From Phycisphaerales bacterium (lineage in GTDB: Bacteria > Planctomycetota > Phycisphaerae > Phycisphaerales > SM1A02): DNA of 64,000 nt. Below are positions 35,117-44,676 of this stretch, in pieces. Every line of letters starts with the position of its first letter. Within the stretch, counting starts at the first letter, position 1. The stretch spans positions 1 to 64,000 of the forward strand of contig SIAD01000004.1 of the NCBI GenBank assembly GCA_009691915.1, given 5' to 3'. The notes beneath the pieces are model-generated. The model was not told where the DNA came from. It saw nothing but the letters and a program-made list of their open reading frames with translations, and ran no database searches. The position numbers were made by a program, and so were the translations under genes.

Positions 35117-37714
35117 TCACGGCTCCGGTGGCGATCCGCCCTCGGCATCGCTGCCCTCGAACCGCGCGGCTCCAACGAGCGAGTCATCATCCTGCAACTT
35201 CACGACACGGACGCCAAGCGTGTTGCGACCGACAAGGCGAACCTCACTGGCGCGGATCCTCACGATCATCCCCCCTCGGGAGACGAACATCAGGTCGTCG
35301 TCATCGCGGGTCGAGTGGACCGCGACGACGGGTCCGTTGCGTTCATCCGTGCGGATGTCAATCCGCCCCTTGCCACCACGCGACTGCGCGCGAGTCTGCC
35401 CATCCTCCTGATGGACGAGGTACTCGCTCATCGCCGTGCGCTTTCCAAACCCGTTGGAAGTGCAGGTGAAGAGCGCCGCGGCGTCATCGCATCGCACCAG
35501 CCCGACCACCGCGTCAGAGTCGGCGAGATCGATGCCGGCGACGCCAGCCGCATCCCGACCCATTACGCGCGCGTCGTTCTCATCGAAGCGGATAGACATG
35601 CCGTGCGCGGTCGCCAGTAGCACATGATCGTTGCCGCGCGACAGGACGACATTCACGAGGCGATCCCCTTCATTGAGTCTCACCGAGATGATCCCGCTGC
35701 GATTGACATTCCGGTAGTCCTTGAGCGACGAGCGCTTCACCCGCCCGAGAGCCGTGGCGAAGAACAGATAGTCCTCGCTCAGTTCGAAATCCTTGATGGG
35801 GAGATACGCGACCATCGATTCGCCCTCCTTGAGTTCCACCACATTGTTGATGGCCCGTCCCTTGGAGGTGCGGGACATCTCCGGGATCTGCCAGACTTTG
35901 ATCCGGTAGACCCGTCCCGTGTTGGTGAAACAGAGGAGGTCATCGTGAGTCGAGGCGATGAAGACGCGCTCGATGTAGTCGCCGTCCTTGGCATCGGATC
36001 CACGCACCCCGACCCCACCGCGGCCTTGGATTCGGAAGGTGTCGACCGGAAGCCGCTTGACGAATCCCTCGTGGCTGACCGTGACCGCCACATCGTGCTC
36101 CTGAATGAGTTCGGCTAGATCGAACTCGCCCGCTTCGTCGTCCTCGATGGTCGTTCGGCGCTCGTCGCCGAACTTCTCGGCTACCTCAAGGACATCCTGC
36201 CGAACGATCTTGAGTATGAGTTCCTCGTGGCCGAGAAGCCGTTCGTAGGAGTCGATTTCGGCGAGGAGGTCGCTGAACTCCTTGGCGAGCTTCTCGATCT
36301 CGAGTCCGACCAGCTGGATGAGCCGGAGTGCACCGATGGCATCGGCCTGGACGCGGGTGAGGCGAATCCCGCCTTTCTGGCGGCTGGCGGCGGCGATCTT
36401 CTCGGGGACGAGCGGTGCGCTCGGATGGTCCGCAGCGATTCGGAAGGCCCGCGCCATCAGCTGCTCGATCGCCTCCTCGCGGGTCCGGGACTCGCGGATG
36501 ATGCGGATGACTTCGTCGATATCGCAGACGGCATAAACGAGTCCTTCCAAGCGGTGCGCCTGCTGTCTCGCGTGGCGCAGGAGGAATTCGGTGCGCCTCC
36601 GGATCACATCACGGCGGTGGTCGATGTAACAGTCAATCAGCGCACGCAGCGGCAGGGTGCGTGGTTGGCCGTGAACCAGCGCGATGTTGTTGATGCTGAA
36701 TGTTTCCTGAAGCGGCGTGAATTCGTAGAGTTGCCGCTCTACAACCGCCGGATCTGCTCCCTTGCGAAGCACGACGAGGATCCGCGTCTGCGCGTCGCGC
36801 CCGGAGTGATTGCGAACATCCACGATGTCCGGGATCCGATCCTCCTTCTTGGCCTCCACGATCTTGGCGATCAACTGGCTCTGCACGACCTGGAACGGAA
36901 TCTGCTCGATGATGATCGTGGCGCGCCCATCCTTGGTCTCGTGGCGAACGCGGCCGCGCACGGCAAGTTTTCCGCGCCCCGAGGCGTATGCCTCGGCGAT
37001 CCCGCGCCGCCCGATGATCATGCCGCCGGTGGGGAAGTCAGGGCCGGGCAAGAGTGCCAGAAGTCCGTCGAGGCCGATCTCCGGATTGTCAATCGTGGCC
37101 ACCACCGCGCGCGCGACTTCACGCAGATTGTGGGGAGGCATCGAACTGGCCATGCCAACGGCGATGCCGCTTGACCCGTTGACCAGCAGGTTTGGGAGTT
37201 TGCCAGGAAGAACCGTGGGTTCCTTGAGCCGATCGTCGTAGTTGGGCTTGAAGTCGACCGTCCCTTTGTCGAGATCCTCGAGCATGGCGACCGCCGGGCC
37301 GGTCAGGCGCGCCTCGGTGTAACGCATGGCGGCGGGGGGATCTCCTTCGATCGATCCGAAGTTGCCCTGCTTGTCGATGAGGAGGGAGCGGGTCTTCCAG
37401 GACTGTCCGAGATTGACAAGAGTCGGGTAGATAACCGACTCTCCGTGGGGGTGGTAATTGCCGCTGGTGTCCCCGCAGATTTTCGCGCACTTGATCTGCT
37501 TGCGCCCCGGGGTGAGATTGAGATCGTTCATCGCCACGAGAATCCGGCGTTGCGATGGCTTGAGTCCGTCGCGCACATCGGGGAGCGCACGATCGGTAAT
37601 CGTGCTCATGGCGTACACGAGGTACGACTCGTGCAGCTCGCGATCGATCGACTTGTCGATCACCGTTCCCAGATTCGAGGCGTGCGGGATTTCTGGGTTC
37701 TCGGGAGGACTCAC
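35117..37714 (-). CDS. gyrA: DNA gyrase subunit A
   Basis: The 865-residue type II topoisomerase subunit cuts and rejoins DNA. The catalytic Tyr132 is in AMRYTEARL. The quinolone-pocket region reads HPHGESVIYPTL, with S93 at the E. coli Ser83 position and Pro at the Asp87 position, a form seen in PVC-type gyrases. The C-terminal six-bladed wrapping domain includes a slightly changed GyrA box QSRGGKG, which favours GyrA over ParC. gyrB is not adjacent. The STAS gene follows 12 bp downstream. Confidence 0.95.
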   Translation of the reverse strand: MSPPENPEIPHASNLGTVIDKSIDRELHESYLVYAMSTITDRALPDVRDGLKPSQRRILVAMNDLNLTPGRKQIKCAKICGDTSGNYHPHGESVIYPTLVNLGQSWKTRSLLIDKQGNFGSIEGDPPAAMRYTEARLTGPAVAMLEDLDKGTVDFKPNYDDRLKEPTVLPGKLPNLLVNGSSGIAVGMASSMPPHNLREVARAVVATIDNPEIGLDGLLALLPGPDFPTGGMIIGRRGIAEAYASGRGKLAVRGRVRHETKDGRATIIIEQIPFQVVQSQLIAKIVEAKKEDRIPDIVDVRNHSGRDAQTRILVVLRKGADPAVVERQLYEFTPLQETFSINNIALVHGQPRTLPLRALIDCYIDHRRDVIRRRTEFLLRHARQQAHRLEGLVYAVCDIDEVIRIIRESRTREEAIEQLMARAFRIAADHPSAPLVPEKIAAASRQKGGIRLTRVQADAIGALRLIQLVGLEIEKLAKEFSDLLAEIDSYERLLGHEELILKIVRQDVLEVAEKFGDERRTTIEDDEAGEFDLAELIQEHDVAVTVSHEGFVKRLPVDTFRIQGRGGVGVRGSDAKDGDYIERVFIASTHDDLLCFTNTGRVYRIKVWQIPEMSRTSKGRAINNVVELKEGESMVAYLPIKDFELSEDYLFFATALGRVKRSSLKDYRNVNRSGIISVRLNEGDRLVNVVLSRGNDHVLLATAHGMSIRFDENDARVMGRDAAGVAGIDLADSDAVVGLVRCDDAAALFTCTSNGFGKRTAMSEYLVHQEDGQTRAQSRGGKGRIDIRTDERNGPVVAVHSTRDDDDLMFVSRGGMIVRIRASEVRLVGRNTLGVRVVKLQDDDSLVGAARFEGSDAEGGSPPEP

Positions 37715-37777
37715 GGGGGATCAAAATCCTACCAGAACAGGGTCTCTGATGCCCCCTCAGCGAGCCTCGGATCGACC

Positions 37778-38350
37778 CTATTTCGCTGCCGTGAGGAGCA
37801 CCAGATGCTCAGCGTTTCCGCCGCCACCTTCAAGCGGGCTCGGAGTGTGCGCGACGACCTCGGCTCCGAGCTTGGGCATCTCTGCGAGGACTCGATCGAC
37901 GACGCGCGCGGCGATTTCGGCGCTAAGCACACCCTTGACGAGCGCGAGTTTCTCGTCTCCCGACGCCTCATAGTGGGGCTTGATGAGGGCGACGATTAGC
38001 CCGTGGGGAGCGAGCCATCTGAGCGCCACGGGAATCGACCGTTTCTGCTGCGTCCACGCCATGTCGATGACAACGAGATCGACTCTTTGTGCCGGGATGG
38101 CCATGTGCAGGACATTTCTCCGCTCGTGCACTTCGACCCGCGTGTCGTTGCGAAGTCCCCAATCGAGCATCCCATATCCGGTGTCGACGGCGATGACCTG
38201 CAACGCGCCTCGCCTGAGGAGACAGTCGGTGAAACCACCGGCGTTACAGCCGAAATCGGCGCATCGGAGCCCTCTGGGATCGATCTGAAACACATCCAGG
38301 GCGTGCGCCAACTTGAGGCCCGCACGCGAGACAAACTCGCCCTTGGGCAT
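37778..38350 (-). CDS. TlyA-like rRNA methyltransferase/FtsJ domain lacking S4
   Basis: The 190-residue protein begins with the TlyA hallmark FVSRAGLKLAHALDVF and then the SAM-binding domain (CADFGCNAGGFTDCLLRRGA, AVDTGYGMLDWGLRND). TlyA proteins 2'-O-methylate rRNA and normally carry an N-terminal S4 RNA-binding domain of about 60 residues, absent here: the protein begins exactly where that domain would end. Upstream sequence holds lpxI, so the S4 part is not simply missed. RNA target is uncertain. Confidence 0.85.
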   Translation of the reverse strand: MPKGEFVSRAGLKLAHALDVFQIDPRGLRCADFGCNAGGFTDCLLRRGALQVIAVDTGYGMLDWGLRNDTRVEVHERRNVLHMAIPAQRVDLVVIDMAWTQQKRSIPVALRWLAPHGLIVALIKPHYEASGDEKLALVKGVLSAEIAARVVDRVLAEMPKLGAEVVAHTPSPLEGGGGNAEHLVLLTAAK

Positions 38351-38359
38351 CGCGGTGCC

Positions 38360-39196
38360 TCAGACTCCGACGAGCGCGATTCCCATCGCGTCCGCTGCGG
38401 CGATCAGCCCGGGTCGTTCGAGCATTATGACGCGACCAGCTCCGAGGACAAGTGCCGTTCCCCCCAAGCGCTTCATCAGCTCAAGGGTGGGGATCCCGAC
38501 AGTCGGAACATCCGCCCGCATGTCATGGGTTGCATGAGCGGTCTTGAGAAGCATCCACCCGCCAGTGCGGCACAGCGACGCTGTCCGTTCGATCGTCGCA
38601 TCCGTTCCCTCCATCGCCTCGACGGCGATCACATCGCATTCTCGCACGGTGATTGCCTGGCCGACGCCGAGGTCGGCGATAGAGCGGAGGATCGGCCAGC
38701 CGAAGTCGAGATCCCGCCGCTGGGTGGAGTTGGGCTGAATCCGTCCCATGACACCAGAAGACGCCATGTGTTCGCGGATGTAGGTCGTTGAGTCGATCAA
38801 GTGAACTCCGCTTCTGGCCAGTTCGTCCGCAACCGCGCTCAGAAGAACATGGCTGCGCCGATCAAACCGCAGGTGGCGATAGTAGAGGAGTGCGGCACGA
38901 AGATCTGGAAGTTGCCTGAGGAGCCTCAGCGGTTCGTACATGCGGGCCTTCGACACGCGGCCCACCATCACCGCCTCAGAAATCCCCCAGCGGCGCATCA
39001 CCCGGATCCATCGTCCGAGCTGAAGAACACCCGCCCGTGCGAACTCGTCGCAGTAGAGCGGAAGCGACAGGTTGTACTGATCCCGAAGCCCGATGCAGGC
39101 GACGCGGTGCCCCGAGGCGCGGATCCCCTGAGCGACCAGCATCGGCAATGTGCCGCTTCCGGCGATGAGCCCGATGGTCTCAGGTGTGCCGCTCAT
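38360..39196 (-). CDS. lpxI: UDP-2,3-diacylglucosamine pyrophosphatase LpxI
   Basis: The 278-residue protein is of the DUF1009/LpxI family that makes lipid X in lipid A synthesis where LpxH is missing. Visible features are an N-terminal GLIAGSGTLPMLVAQGIRASG segment, the GRWIRVMRRWGISEAVMVGRVSK region, and a C-terminal domain with AIEAMEGTDATIERT-like sequence (VIAVEAMEGTDATI) containing the catalytic Asp, then DVPTVGIPTLELM. Length is typical. With kdsD and the ligase-like gene it supports a lipid-A-bearing outer membrane. The TlyA-like gene follows 9 bp downstream. Confidence 0.93.
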   Translation of the reverse strand: MSGTPETIGLIAGSGTLPMLVAQGIRASGHRVACIGLRDQYNLSLPLYCDEFARAGVLQLGRWIRVMRRWGISEAVMVGRVSKARMYEPLRLLRQLPDLRAALLYYRHLRFDRRSHVLLSAVADELARSGVHLIDSTTYIREHMASSGVMGRIQPNSTQRRDLDFGWPILRSIADLGVGQAITVRECDVIAVEAMEGTDATIERTASLCRTGGWMLLKTAHATHDMRADVPTVGIPTLELMKRLGGTALVLGAGRVIMLERPGLIAAADAMGIALVGV

Positions 39197-39208
39197 GCGC
39201 GCCTCGCG

Positions 39209-39832
39209 TCATCCATGTGGCCCGTGCATCGGGAGCATGGCCCGTGGGTCATGGGACGGCCCGCCGTTCGGAGTGATCTCGGCGCGCAACGCGTCGAGCA
39301 GGGCTCCTGCATCGACGGCTGAGATCACGAGATCGCGTGCCGCGGACCGTACGAATCCCGACTCGACGCCATGGGAGAGGAGCGCTAGGAGGGGATCGAA
39401 GAACCTGTTCACATTGAGGATTCCAAGCGGTTTGGCGTGGCGACCAATGACCCGCCCCACGAGCGTCTCGAAGAACTCTTCGCAGGTGCCCAGTCCACCC
39501 GGCAGGATGGCAAAGGCGTCGGCTCGTTCCTCCATCTGCTTCTTGCGCTCGCGCATCGAGTCGACGACGATCAGTTCGTCGCAGCCATCCCAACCCTGCT
39601 CGAGCGTGACGAACTGCTCCGTGATGATTCCGGTGACGCGGGCCCCCGAGTTCTTCGCGCTCCTGGCAAGTTCCCCCATAAGTCCGATCCCGCCGCCGCC
39701 GTAGACGAGGTCAAAGGAGTGCTCGGCCAGGAGCCGTCCGAAGTCGCGCGCGGCATCAAGGTGCCGAGAATCCAAACCCCGCGCGCTCGCGCAGTAGACG
39801 GTGAGGAGGCGACGAGTGGTATCCGACGGCAT
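39209..39832 (-). CDS. LOG-family nucleotide 5'-monophosphate phosphoribohydrolase
   Basis: The 207-residue protein shows both LOG-family motifs: the GGGGIGLMGELA region and PGGLGTCEEFFE with the catalytic Glu. LOG enzymes release a base from nucleoside monophosphates; plant LOGs activate cytokinins, but in most bacteria the substrate is AMP-like or unknown. Because of this I do not infer cytokinin production. The ATG at 39832 is chosen over a start that overlaps the divergent gene. lpxI is 12 bp downstream. Confidence 0.9.
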   Translation of the reverse strand: MPSDTTRRLLTVYCASARGLDSRHLDAARDFGRLLAEHSFDLVYGGGGIGLMGELARSAKNSGARVTGIITEQFVTLEQGWDGCDELIVVDSMRERKKQMEERADAFAILPGGLGTCEEFFETLVGRVIGRHAKPLGILNVNRFFDPLLALLSHGVESGFVRSAARDLVISAVDAGALLDALRAEITPNGGPSHDPRAMLPMHGPHG

Positions 39833-39900
39833 CGCCTCCGACGATACCCGTCTGGTGGCGAGGGAACTGTTGGGAAGCCAGGGTTCTAGGATGCCTGACG

Positions 39901-42123
39901 ATGGAGACCTTGAAGCCATCGCTCTCCGACCGGATCGCGCTGGGGGCGATTCTGGTGGCGGCGTGCACCCGGGCGCTCGTCAACTTCGCCCCGCTCCCGG
40001 TGTTTGACATGGACCCCGCGTTCGACGGCTCGGTCCTCATTGGCGCGTCGGCCGCCGACAGCGTGCTCATCGACGCGCTGGGACTTGCGGGGGCAGGCTG
40101 GTTGCTGACGCGATCCCGTGGTGGACTCGGGCTCGCGGCAGCACTCGTCTCGCTCGCTTGTTGTGCCGCGATCGGCATGGCGATCTTCCACGGAGTTGGG
40201 GATGCCGAGCAACTCTGGCGCGGCGCGACCTGGGTGACCGGTGTGCTCTGCGCCATCGCGCTTCTTGCGTCGGTGCCGTCTGACAGGAGCCGACTGCTCT
40301 CGACCGTAGCGGTTGCTGTGCTCGGCGGAGTCGGCGTGATCATCGCCATGCGCGGACTCACTCAGATGATCTCGGAGCATCCCTCGATGCTCGCCTACTA
40401 CAGTGAGACTCGCGAGCAGTTCCTAAGAGCCCAGGGGTGGGCCATCGACTCGCCTCAGACCCTGGCGTATGAACGACGACTCTCCCAGAACGAGCCGACG
40501 GGGTGGTTCGGATTCTCAAATGTCTTTGCCACCGTCTCGGTGGCAACCGCGCTGCTCCTGGGCAACATTGCGCTAGTCAGGTCATCGCTGGACTCACGGC
40601 CGAAAGGCGACACTCGCGCTCGCGCACTTCTCTGGGGTGGTGCAGCCCTGTGTCTCGGATTGGTCGTGGCTAGTGGAAGCAAGGGCGGGATCGCTGCGAT
40701 CGTTGTCGGCGTGGTAGTCACCTTGGTCGCGCGTCGCACACGAGCACCTATAGGATGGCTGCTTGTGGCATTGAGCGTCGCGGCAGTCGCCGGGATCTTG
40801 ACGCGCGGTGTGATCGGCGTGGAGTGGGCCGAGCGCAGCCTCCTCTTCAGATGGCAGTATCTCGTTGGAGCCCTGGGCACGCTTGGAGACTCTCCATGGA
40901 CTGGCGTCGGTCCCGCAGGATTCCAGACCGCATTCCTCGCACACCGGCCGATTGAGTGCGTGGAGGAAGTGCAGAGCGCGCACGGCGCGTTCGCCGACGC
41001 ACTCGTCGCGTTCGGGTGCACCGGAGCCGGACTGATCGCACTCCAACTGCTCTTGGCATGGCGCGCGGGTCGCATCGAGACCGATGCTGTGGAGACGACC
41101 CTCGAGCAGCGATCTCGGAGCGCCTGTGTGCTTTCCCGGTGGGTTGTCGTCGTGTGCGGCGTGATCTCGCTGGCGTTTGAAGCCCCGGCGCTTGATGGAA
41201 TTGACGCGTGCGCCTGGAGATTGGGAGCACTCGCGCTCGGTGTGTTGGTGGCAGGGACGATTGCGCGTGCGCTGGCAGCGGGAACGGAGCGCATGGTGAA
41301 GGGAACCGCCGTCGGTCTCGCCGCACTGGCGGCGGTCGTCGTGATGCATGGCGAGATCGACATGGCATTCTGGCTTCCCGGCAGCACGATGTGGGGGTGG
41401 GTTGCGCTCGCGGTGGCGGGATCGTGGGCGCTACGGCGCGGTGAAGGAACTCAAGTAGTTGGTGTCAGGGTGACCAGAGGGATCGAGTGGACGCTCTCGG
41501 CGCTCGCCTTCATGCTCAGCGCGACCTTGGCGACCGTCGTCCATCGAGGACTCGCGGCGCAGGACCTGCCGGCGATCGCGGGTGCATTACGCATTCACGA
41601 AGCCGCGCAGACCGGCTCTGCAGTGTTGCTCGCTGACGCGCGCGCCGGGGCCGCCGCCGATCTCCTTGAGGTGTCGTCGCGATGGCCGCCGCGGCTCGCG
41701 TACGCCGTCCGCGCATCGGAACAGTGGCAGGCGGCTGCGGATCTTGCCCCGTCTGATCCTCGCGCCCCGGAGTGGCTCGCACTTGCCGGTCGTGCGTCCT
41801 CTGCGGCGGCCATCTCGCTCCCTTCGCGGTTCGCGGCGCTGCTCTCGGAGTCGATGGCCGCGATCCGCAGCGCCCGGATTGCGGGCGGGTCGTGGCAGGA
41901 AGCGGCGAGCGCGATTGAGAGAGTGCTCGCACTCAACAACCGTCACACCGAGAGTTGGATCCGGCTCGCCGACGCGCTCGAGCGCGCGGGAGATGCGGCC
42001 GGAGCGCGCGTGGCTATCGCGATGGCCCTCGAGTCCGACGCGACCTACCAGCTTGACCCCCTTCGTCAACTCTCCGCTCAGCGCCGCGCCGAACTCAGGT
42101 CGCGGTTCGACCCTCAAGAATGA
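39901..42123 (+). CDS. O-antigen ligase-like polytopic membrane protein with C-terminal repeats
   Basis: The 740-residue protein has about 11-13 membrane helices and the Wzy_C/WaaL hallmark: a large periplasmic loop and a later TGVGPAGFQTAF with HSAHGAF-type sequence (QSAHGAFADALVAFG). Such proteins ligate O-antigen or polymerise polysaccharides. The C-terminal 170 residues form an alpha-helical, Ala-rich region with TPR-like pairing (SWQEAASAIERVLALNNRHTESWIRLADALERAG). The ATG overlaps none of the LOG start. Whether it is a ligase or a polymerase cannot be decided. Confidence 0.8.
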   Translation: METLKPSLSDRIALGAILVAACTRALVNFAPLPVFDMDPAFDGSVLIGASAADSVLIDALGLAGAGWLLTRSRGGLGLAAALVSLACCAAIGMAIFHGVGDAEQLWRGATWVTGVLCAIALLASVPSDRSRLLSTVAVAVLGGVGVIIAMRGLTQMISEHPSMLAYYSETREQFLRAQGWAIDSPQTLAYERRLSQNEPTGWFGFSNVFATVSVATALLLGNIALVRSSLDSRPKGDTRARALLWGGAALCLGLVVASGSKGGIAAIVVGVVVTLVARRTRAPIGWLLVALSVAAVAGILTRGVIGVEWAERSLLFRWQYLVGALGTLGDSPWTGVGPAGFQTAFLAHRPIECVEEVQSAHGAFADALVAFGCTGAGLIALQLLLAWRAGRIETDAVETTLEQRSRSACVLSRWVVVVCGVISLAFEAPALDGIDACAWRLGALALGVLVAGTIARALAAGTERMVKGTAVGLAALAAVVVMHGEIDMAFWLPGSTMWGWVALAVAGSWALRRGEGTQVVGVRVTRGIEWTLSALAFMLSATLATVVHRGLAAQDLPAIAGALRIHEAAQTGSAVLLADARAGAAADLLEVSSRWPPRLAYAVRASEQWQAAADLAPSDPRAPEWLALAGRASSAAAISLPSRFAALLSESMAAIRSARIAGGSWQEAASAIERVLALNNRHTESWIRLADALERAGDAAGARVAIAMALESDATYQLDPLRQLSAQRRAELRSRFDPQE

Positions 42124-42421
42124 CGACAATCTCGCCGCAGCTGCGCTCGTAGGAAACGCCGCGCTCCCAAGGGAAGCGTTCAAGTCCGCGTGCGCGCAAT
42201 CGCGGTGCGTGAAGGTGAAGGTAGGTCTCGTACCCCTTGCGATCCGCGAACTCGTAGCGCGCCTCGGCGCGCGGGGGATCGCCGTCGAGCCTGACGACGG
42301 CGCCGCGCAGGGCTCCGGCTGCGAGCACCTCGCAGAGATGCTCCGTCTTCATCCAATCGATCCACTCCTCGAGGGCCGAAGCGTCCGGAAGTGTTGCCCT
42401 CACGCAGTAACTGAACGGCAT
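42095..42421 (-). CDS. DUF4286-family small protein
   Basis: The 108-residue protein matches the DUF4286 pattern: an opening beta strand, ALEEWIDWMKTEHLCEVLAAG, ARYEFADRKGYETYLHLHAPRLRARGLERF. The fold is expected to be a ferredoxin-like alpha/beta dimer of unknown role. The ATG at 42421 lies 13 bp after the dsbD stop, so it probably forms the end of that transcript. The 3' end overlaps the convergent ligase-like gene by 29 bp. Confidence 0.8.
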   Translation of the reverse strand: MPFSYCVRATLPDASALEEWIDWMKTEHLCEVLAAGALRGAVVRLDGDPPRAEARYEFADRKGYETYLHLHAPRLRARGLERFPWERGVSYERSCGEIVVILEGRTAT

Positions 42422-42434
42422 CGGGAGAGTCGCC

Positions 42435-44384
42435 TCAGCGTCCGCCCGCCGCCTCGGTGCGGGTCGCCTCATCGAGCGCCATTTCCACCTGGCCGGGTGT
42501 GTACGCATCGCTCTTGAAGACCTCGCGCCCGTCGGGGGCGATGATGACGAGCAGCGGAATCGTCAGTCGATCGTGCTTCGTCAGAAGTTCCCGCCCGGCG
42601 GCGTTGTTGCCGGTCAAGTCGACTTTGATCGGGGCGATGCCGCCCGCGTCCAGCCGCTCGAGGACACCCGCCGACTCCAGCACCGTGCTCTCCAAGGTCT
42701 TGCAGTTGAGGCACCACTCCGCGGTGAAGTCCAGCATGACGGCGTCGCCTGAAGCGAGCGCCGAGGCGACCCGCTCCGGCGTGTAGTAGATCCAGTCGAT
42801 TCGACCTTCGTCGGTCAGCCGCACTCCGACCGCGGCGCTGACCGCAGCGATCATCCCGCCCAGCAGAATGGAAATGACCCGCCATTTCGTCGTGCGCGCA
42901 ATCTGCATCGAGCGCCAGAGGAGCCAGCCGCCAGCCGCGACTCCAAGGGCGGAGACCACCCACCAGTATGCGTGCGATGGTGGATTGGGTGGTTCGACGG
43001 CCCATCCCGAGAGTCCCGCTCCGACGAAGTACGCCGCCGCGGCCAGAAGCAGGAGCCCCATCGTCTGCTTGACGAGATCGCTCGCTGGGCCGGTGCGCGG
43101 CACGCGCGCGACAAGTTTCGGAAACGCGCTCAGCACGAAGTAGGGGAGCGCCATCCCAGTACCGATGGAGGCGAAAACAGCGAGCACCGTCGACGGCGGT
43201 TGCGAGGCAGCCCAGGCCGCCGCCGCTCCCATTAGAGGCGCGGTGCACGGAGTTGAGAGTACTGCGGTCATGATTCCGAAGCCCACCGAACCCGCCACGG
43301 TGTCGTGGTGAACCTCGATCCCCGCGATTGACTGGGGCAGTTGAATCGAGAAGAGCCCGCACATGCCGATGGCCATCGCGCCTATGACGACCCCGAGGGC
43401 CACCGTGAATAGCGGGTACTGGAAGAGCTGGCTGCTGGTGAAGCCGCTCAGGAGTGAGACCGCAAGACCGAGTCCCATCCAGAAGGCGATGACCCCTAGG
43501 CTGAGTGCCGCTCCCAGCTGCGCGCAACGAGCCCGATTGCCTGCGCTCTTGGCGAGCCCCATGACTTTGAGAGGAATGACCGGGAGAACGCAGGGGGTGA
43601 AGTTGAGGAGCAACCCACCGATCGCCGCAACCAGCAGCAGGAGCAGGAAGCCGCCACCGTGCGGGTCAATCGAGAATTCGGCGCCGAAGACATCGAACTG
43701 CACTGCGTCCGTCTCTGCGGTCCCTCCATGAATGGCGGCGAAGAGTCCAGGGTCAAACCCCTTGAACACATCGAGCACCTCGGGCCGTGCGCCCGCGGTG
43801 GCACCAGGTCGGACATCGACCTCAACCTTCAGTCGCACCGTGGCCGGTTGGAGGCAAATGGTGGCGTCGCACGCCTGAAAGGAGACATCCAGATCAATAG
43901 AGTGACGGCCCACGCTGGCCTCCGGCGAGACGGATATGGGTACGAACACGATCGTGCGCCCTTCGAATACTGCGTAGGTCTGCGGGCCATCACCGACATC
44001 CGCCGTGACCGTGTGAAACTCCGGCCACTGCGCGAAGAGCCGCGCCGTTGGTTCACTGCGGTCGGCGCTGGTGATGAACCGCGAGGACGATGCGAGTGCG
44101 ACGCGCAGCGCGCTGGGTGCGGTCGATGCCGTGATCTCGGTCTCGACGGCACCGTCGAATACCGCCACCGTCCCCGGCAGGGAACGGTCATTCGTCCACA
44201 CATGCCATGATGGTTCGATCTCAAGAACAATGGCAAGGGGGAGATCCCCGCCGGGCGCGACCTCGATCAGGGCGGGATACGCGTGGACTTCAACGCGCTC
44301 CGAAGAGTCCGCGATGCCACTCTGGAGCGGCGCTGCCACTCCGAGGAGTGCCATGGCAGTCAGTCCGATCCAGCCAACGATCAT
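42435..44384 (-). CDS. dsbD: Thiol:disulfide interchange protein DsbD
   Basis: The 649-residue protein carries electrons from cytoplasmic thioredoxin across the inner membrane to keep periplasmic thiols reduced. Order of parts: a signal peptide, the alpha domain (with VSFQACDATICLQP supplying the redox Cys pair), an 8-helix beta domain with NFTPCVLPVIPLK and STPCTAPLMG, and a thioredoxin-like gamma domain with the WCLNCK active site. All six redox cysteines are visible. It is divergent from nusA. Confidence 0.94.
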   Translation of the reverse strand: MIVGWIGLTAMALLGVAAPLQSGIADSSERVEVHAYPALIEVAPGGDLPLAIVLEIEPSWHVWTNDRSLPGTVAVFDGAVETEITASTAPSALRVALASSSRFITSADRSEPTARLFAQWPEFHTVTADVGDGPQTYAVFEGRTIVFVPISVSPEASVGRHSIDLDVSFQACDATICLQPATVRLKVEVDVRPGATAGARPEVLDVFKGFDPGLFAAIHGGTAETDAVQFDVFGAEFSIDPHGGGFLLLLLVAAIGGLLLNFTPCVLPVIPLKVMGLAKSAGNRARCAQLGAALSLGVIAFWMGLGLAVSLLSGFTSSQLFQYPLFTVALGVVIGAMAIGMCGLFSIQLPQSIAGIEVHHDTVAGSVGFGIMTAVLSTPCTAPLMGAAAAWAASQPPSTVLAVFASIGTGMALPYFVLSAFPKLVARVPRTGPASDLVKQTMGLLLLAAAAYFVGAGLSGWAVEPPNPPSHAYWWVVSALGVAAGGWLLWRSMQIARTTKWRVISILLGGMIAAVSAAVGVRLTDEGRIDWIYYTPERVASALASGDAVMLDFTAEWCLNCKTLESTVLESAGVLERLDAGGIAPIKVDLTGNNAAGRELLTKHDRLTIPLLVIIAPDGREVFKSDAYTPGQVEMALDEATRTEAAGGR

Positions 44385-44406
44385 CGATCCATCCTAGAGA
44401 TTGTGG

Positions 44407-44412
44407 TATGAT
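44407..44412 (+). promoter_or_regulatory. Extended -10 promoter box for the nusA leader transcript
   Basis: TATGAT is preceded by TGG, giving an extended -10 (TGnTATGAT). No -35 match is seen, as is common with an extended -10. Transcription would start near 44419, making a 5' leader of about 295 bases before nusA. Confidence 0.5.
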
Positions 44413-44482
44413 GCGCCTTCCCACGGAATCGCTTCCTTGGGTGCCCGTCCGTCCCCTTGACCGCCTCAGCATTGGAGCGACC

Positions 44483-44536
44483 ATGAAGTTTCAACTCTTG
44501 GCTCGTGTCGAATCGGTACACCGAAGCCGCGTATGA
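44483..44536 (+). CDS. Possible 17-residue leader peptide upstream of nusA
   Basis: A short frame (MKFQLLARVESVHRSRV) begins at an ATG with a GGAG ribosome site 5 bp upstream (44474-44477). It ends 104 bp before a strong intrinsic terminator inside the nusA leader. The position fits a transcription-attenuation leader peptide, but no codon run of one amino acid is present. A coincidental start is the alternative. Confidence 0.4.
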   Translation: MKFQLLARVESVHRSRV

Positions 44537-44640
44537 CGCGTTTGTGCGTCCATCCGCGCCGACGGTCGGCAGTCTTCTCAGGGGCGTTCGCAGGACCGGA
44601 GACCCGTATGGGTTGAGGTTCCGTGAGCGCAGTCGGACGG

Positions 44641-44676
44641 GCCATGTTCGCGACCGCGGCGAACATGGCTTTTTTT
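44641..44676 (+). terminator. Strong intrinsic terminator inside the nusA leader
   Basis: GCCATGTTCGC (44641-44651) and GCGAACATGGC (44659-44669) form a perfect 11-bp stem with a 7-base loop, followed at once by seven T residues. It sits 38 bp before the nusA start with no gene ending upstream on this strand, so it would cut the leader RNA to about 255 bases. GTTCGC at 44677-44682 could compete for the 3' arm. Attenuation of nusA or an independent small RNA are both possible. Confidence 0.85.

Noticed and set aside
36227-37174. 315-codon plus-strand frame
   Set aside because: Antisense to gyrA, whose catalytic and wrapping domains are clear.
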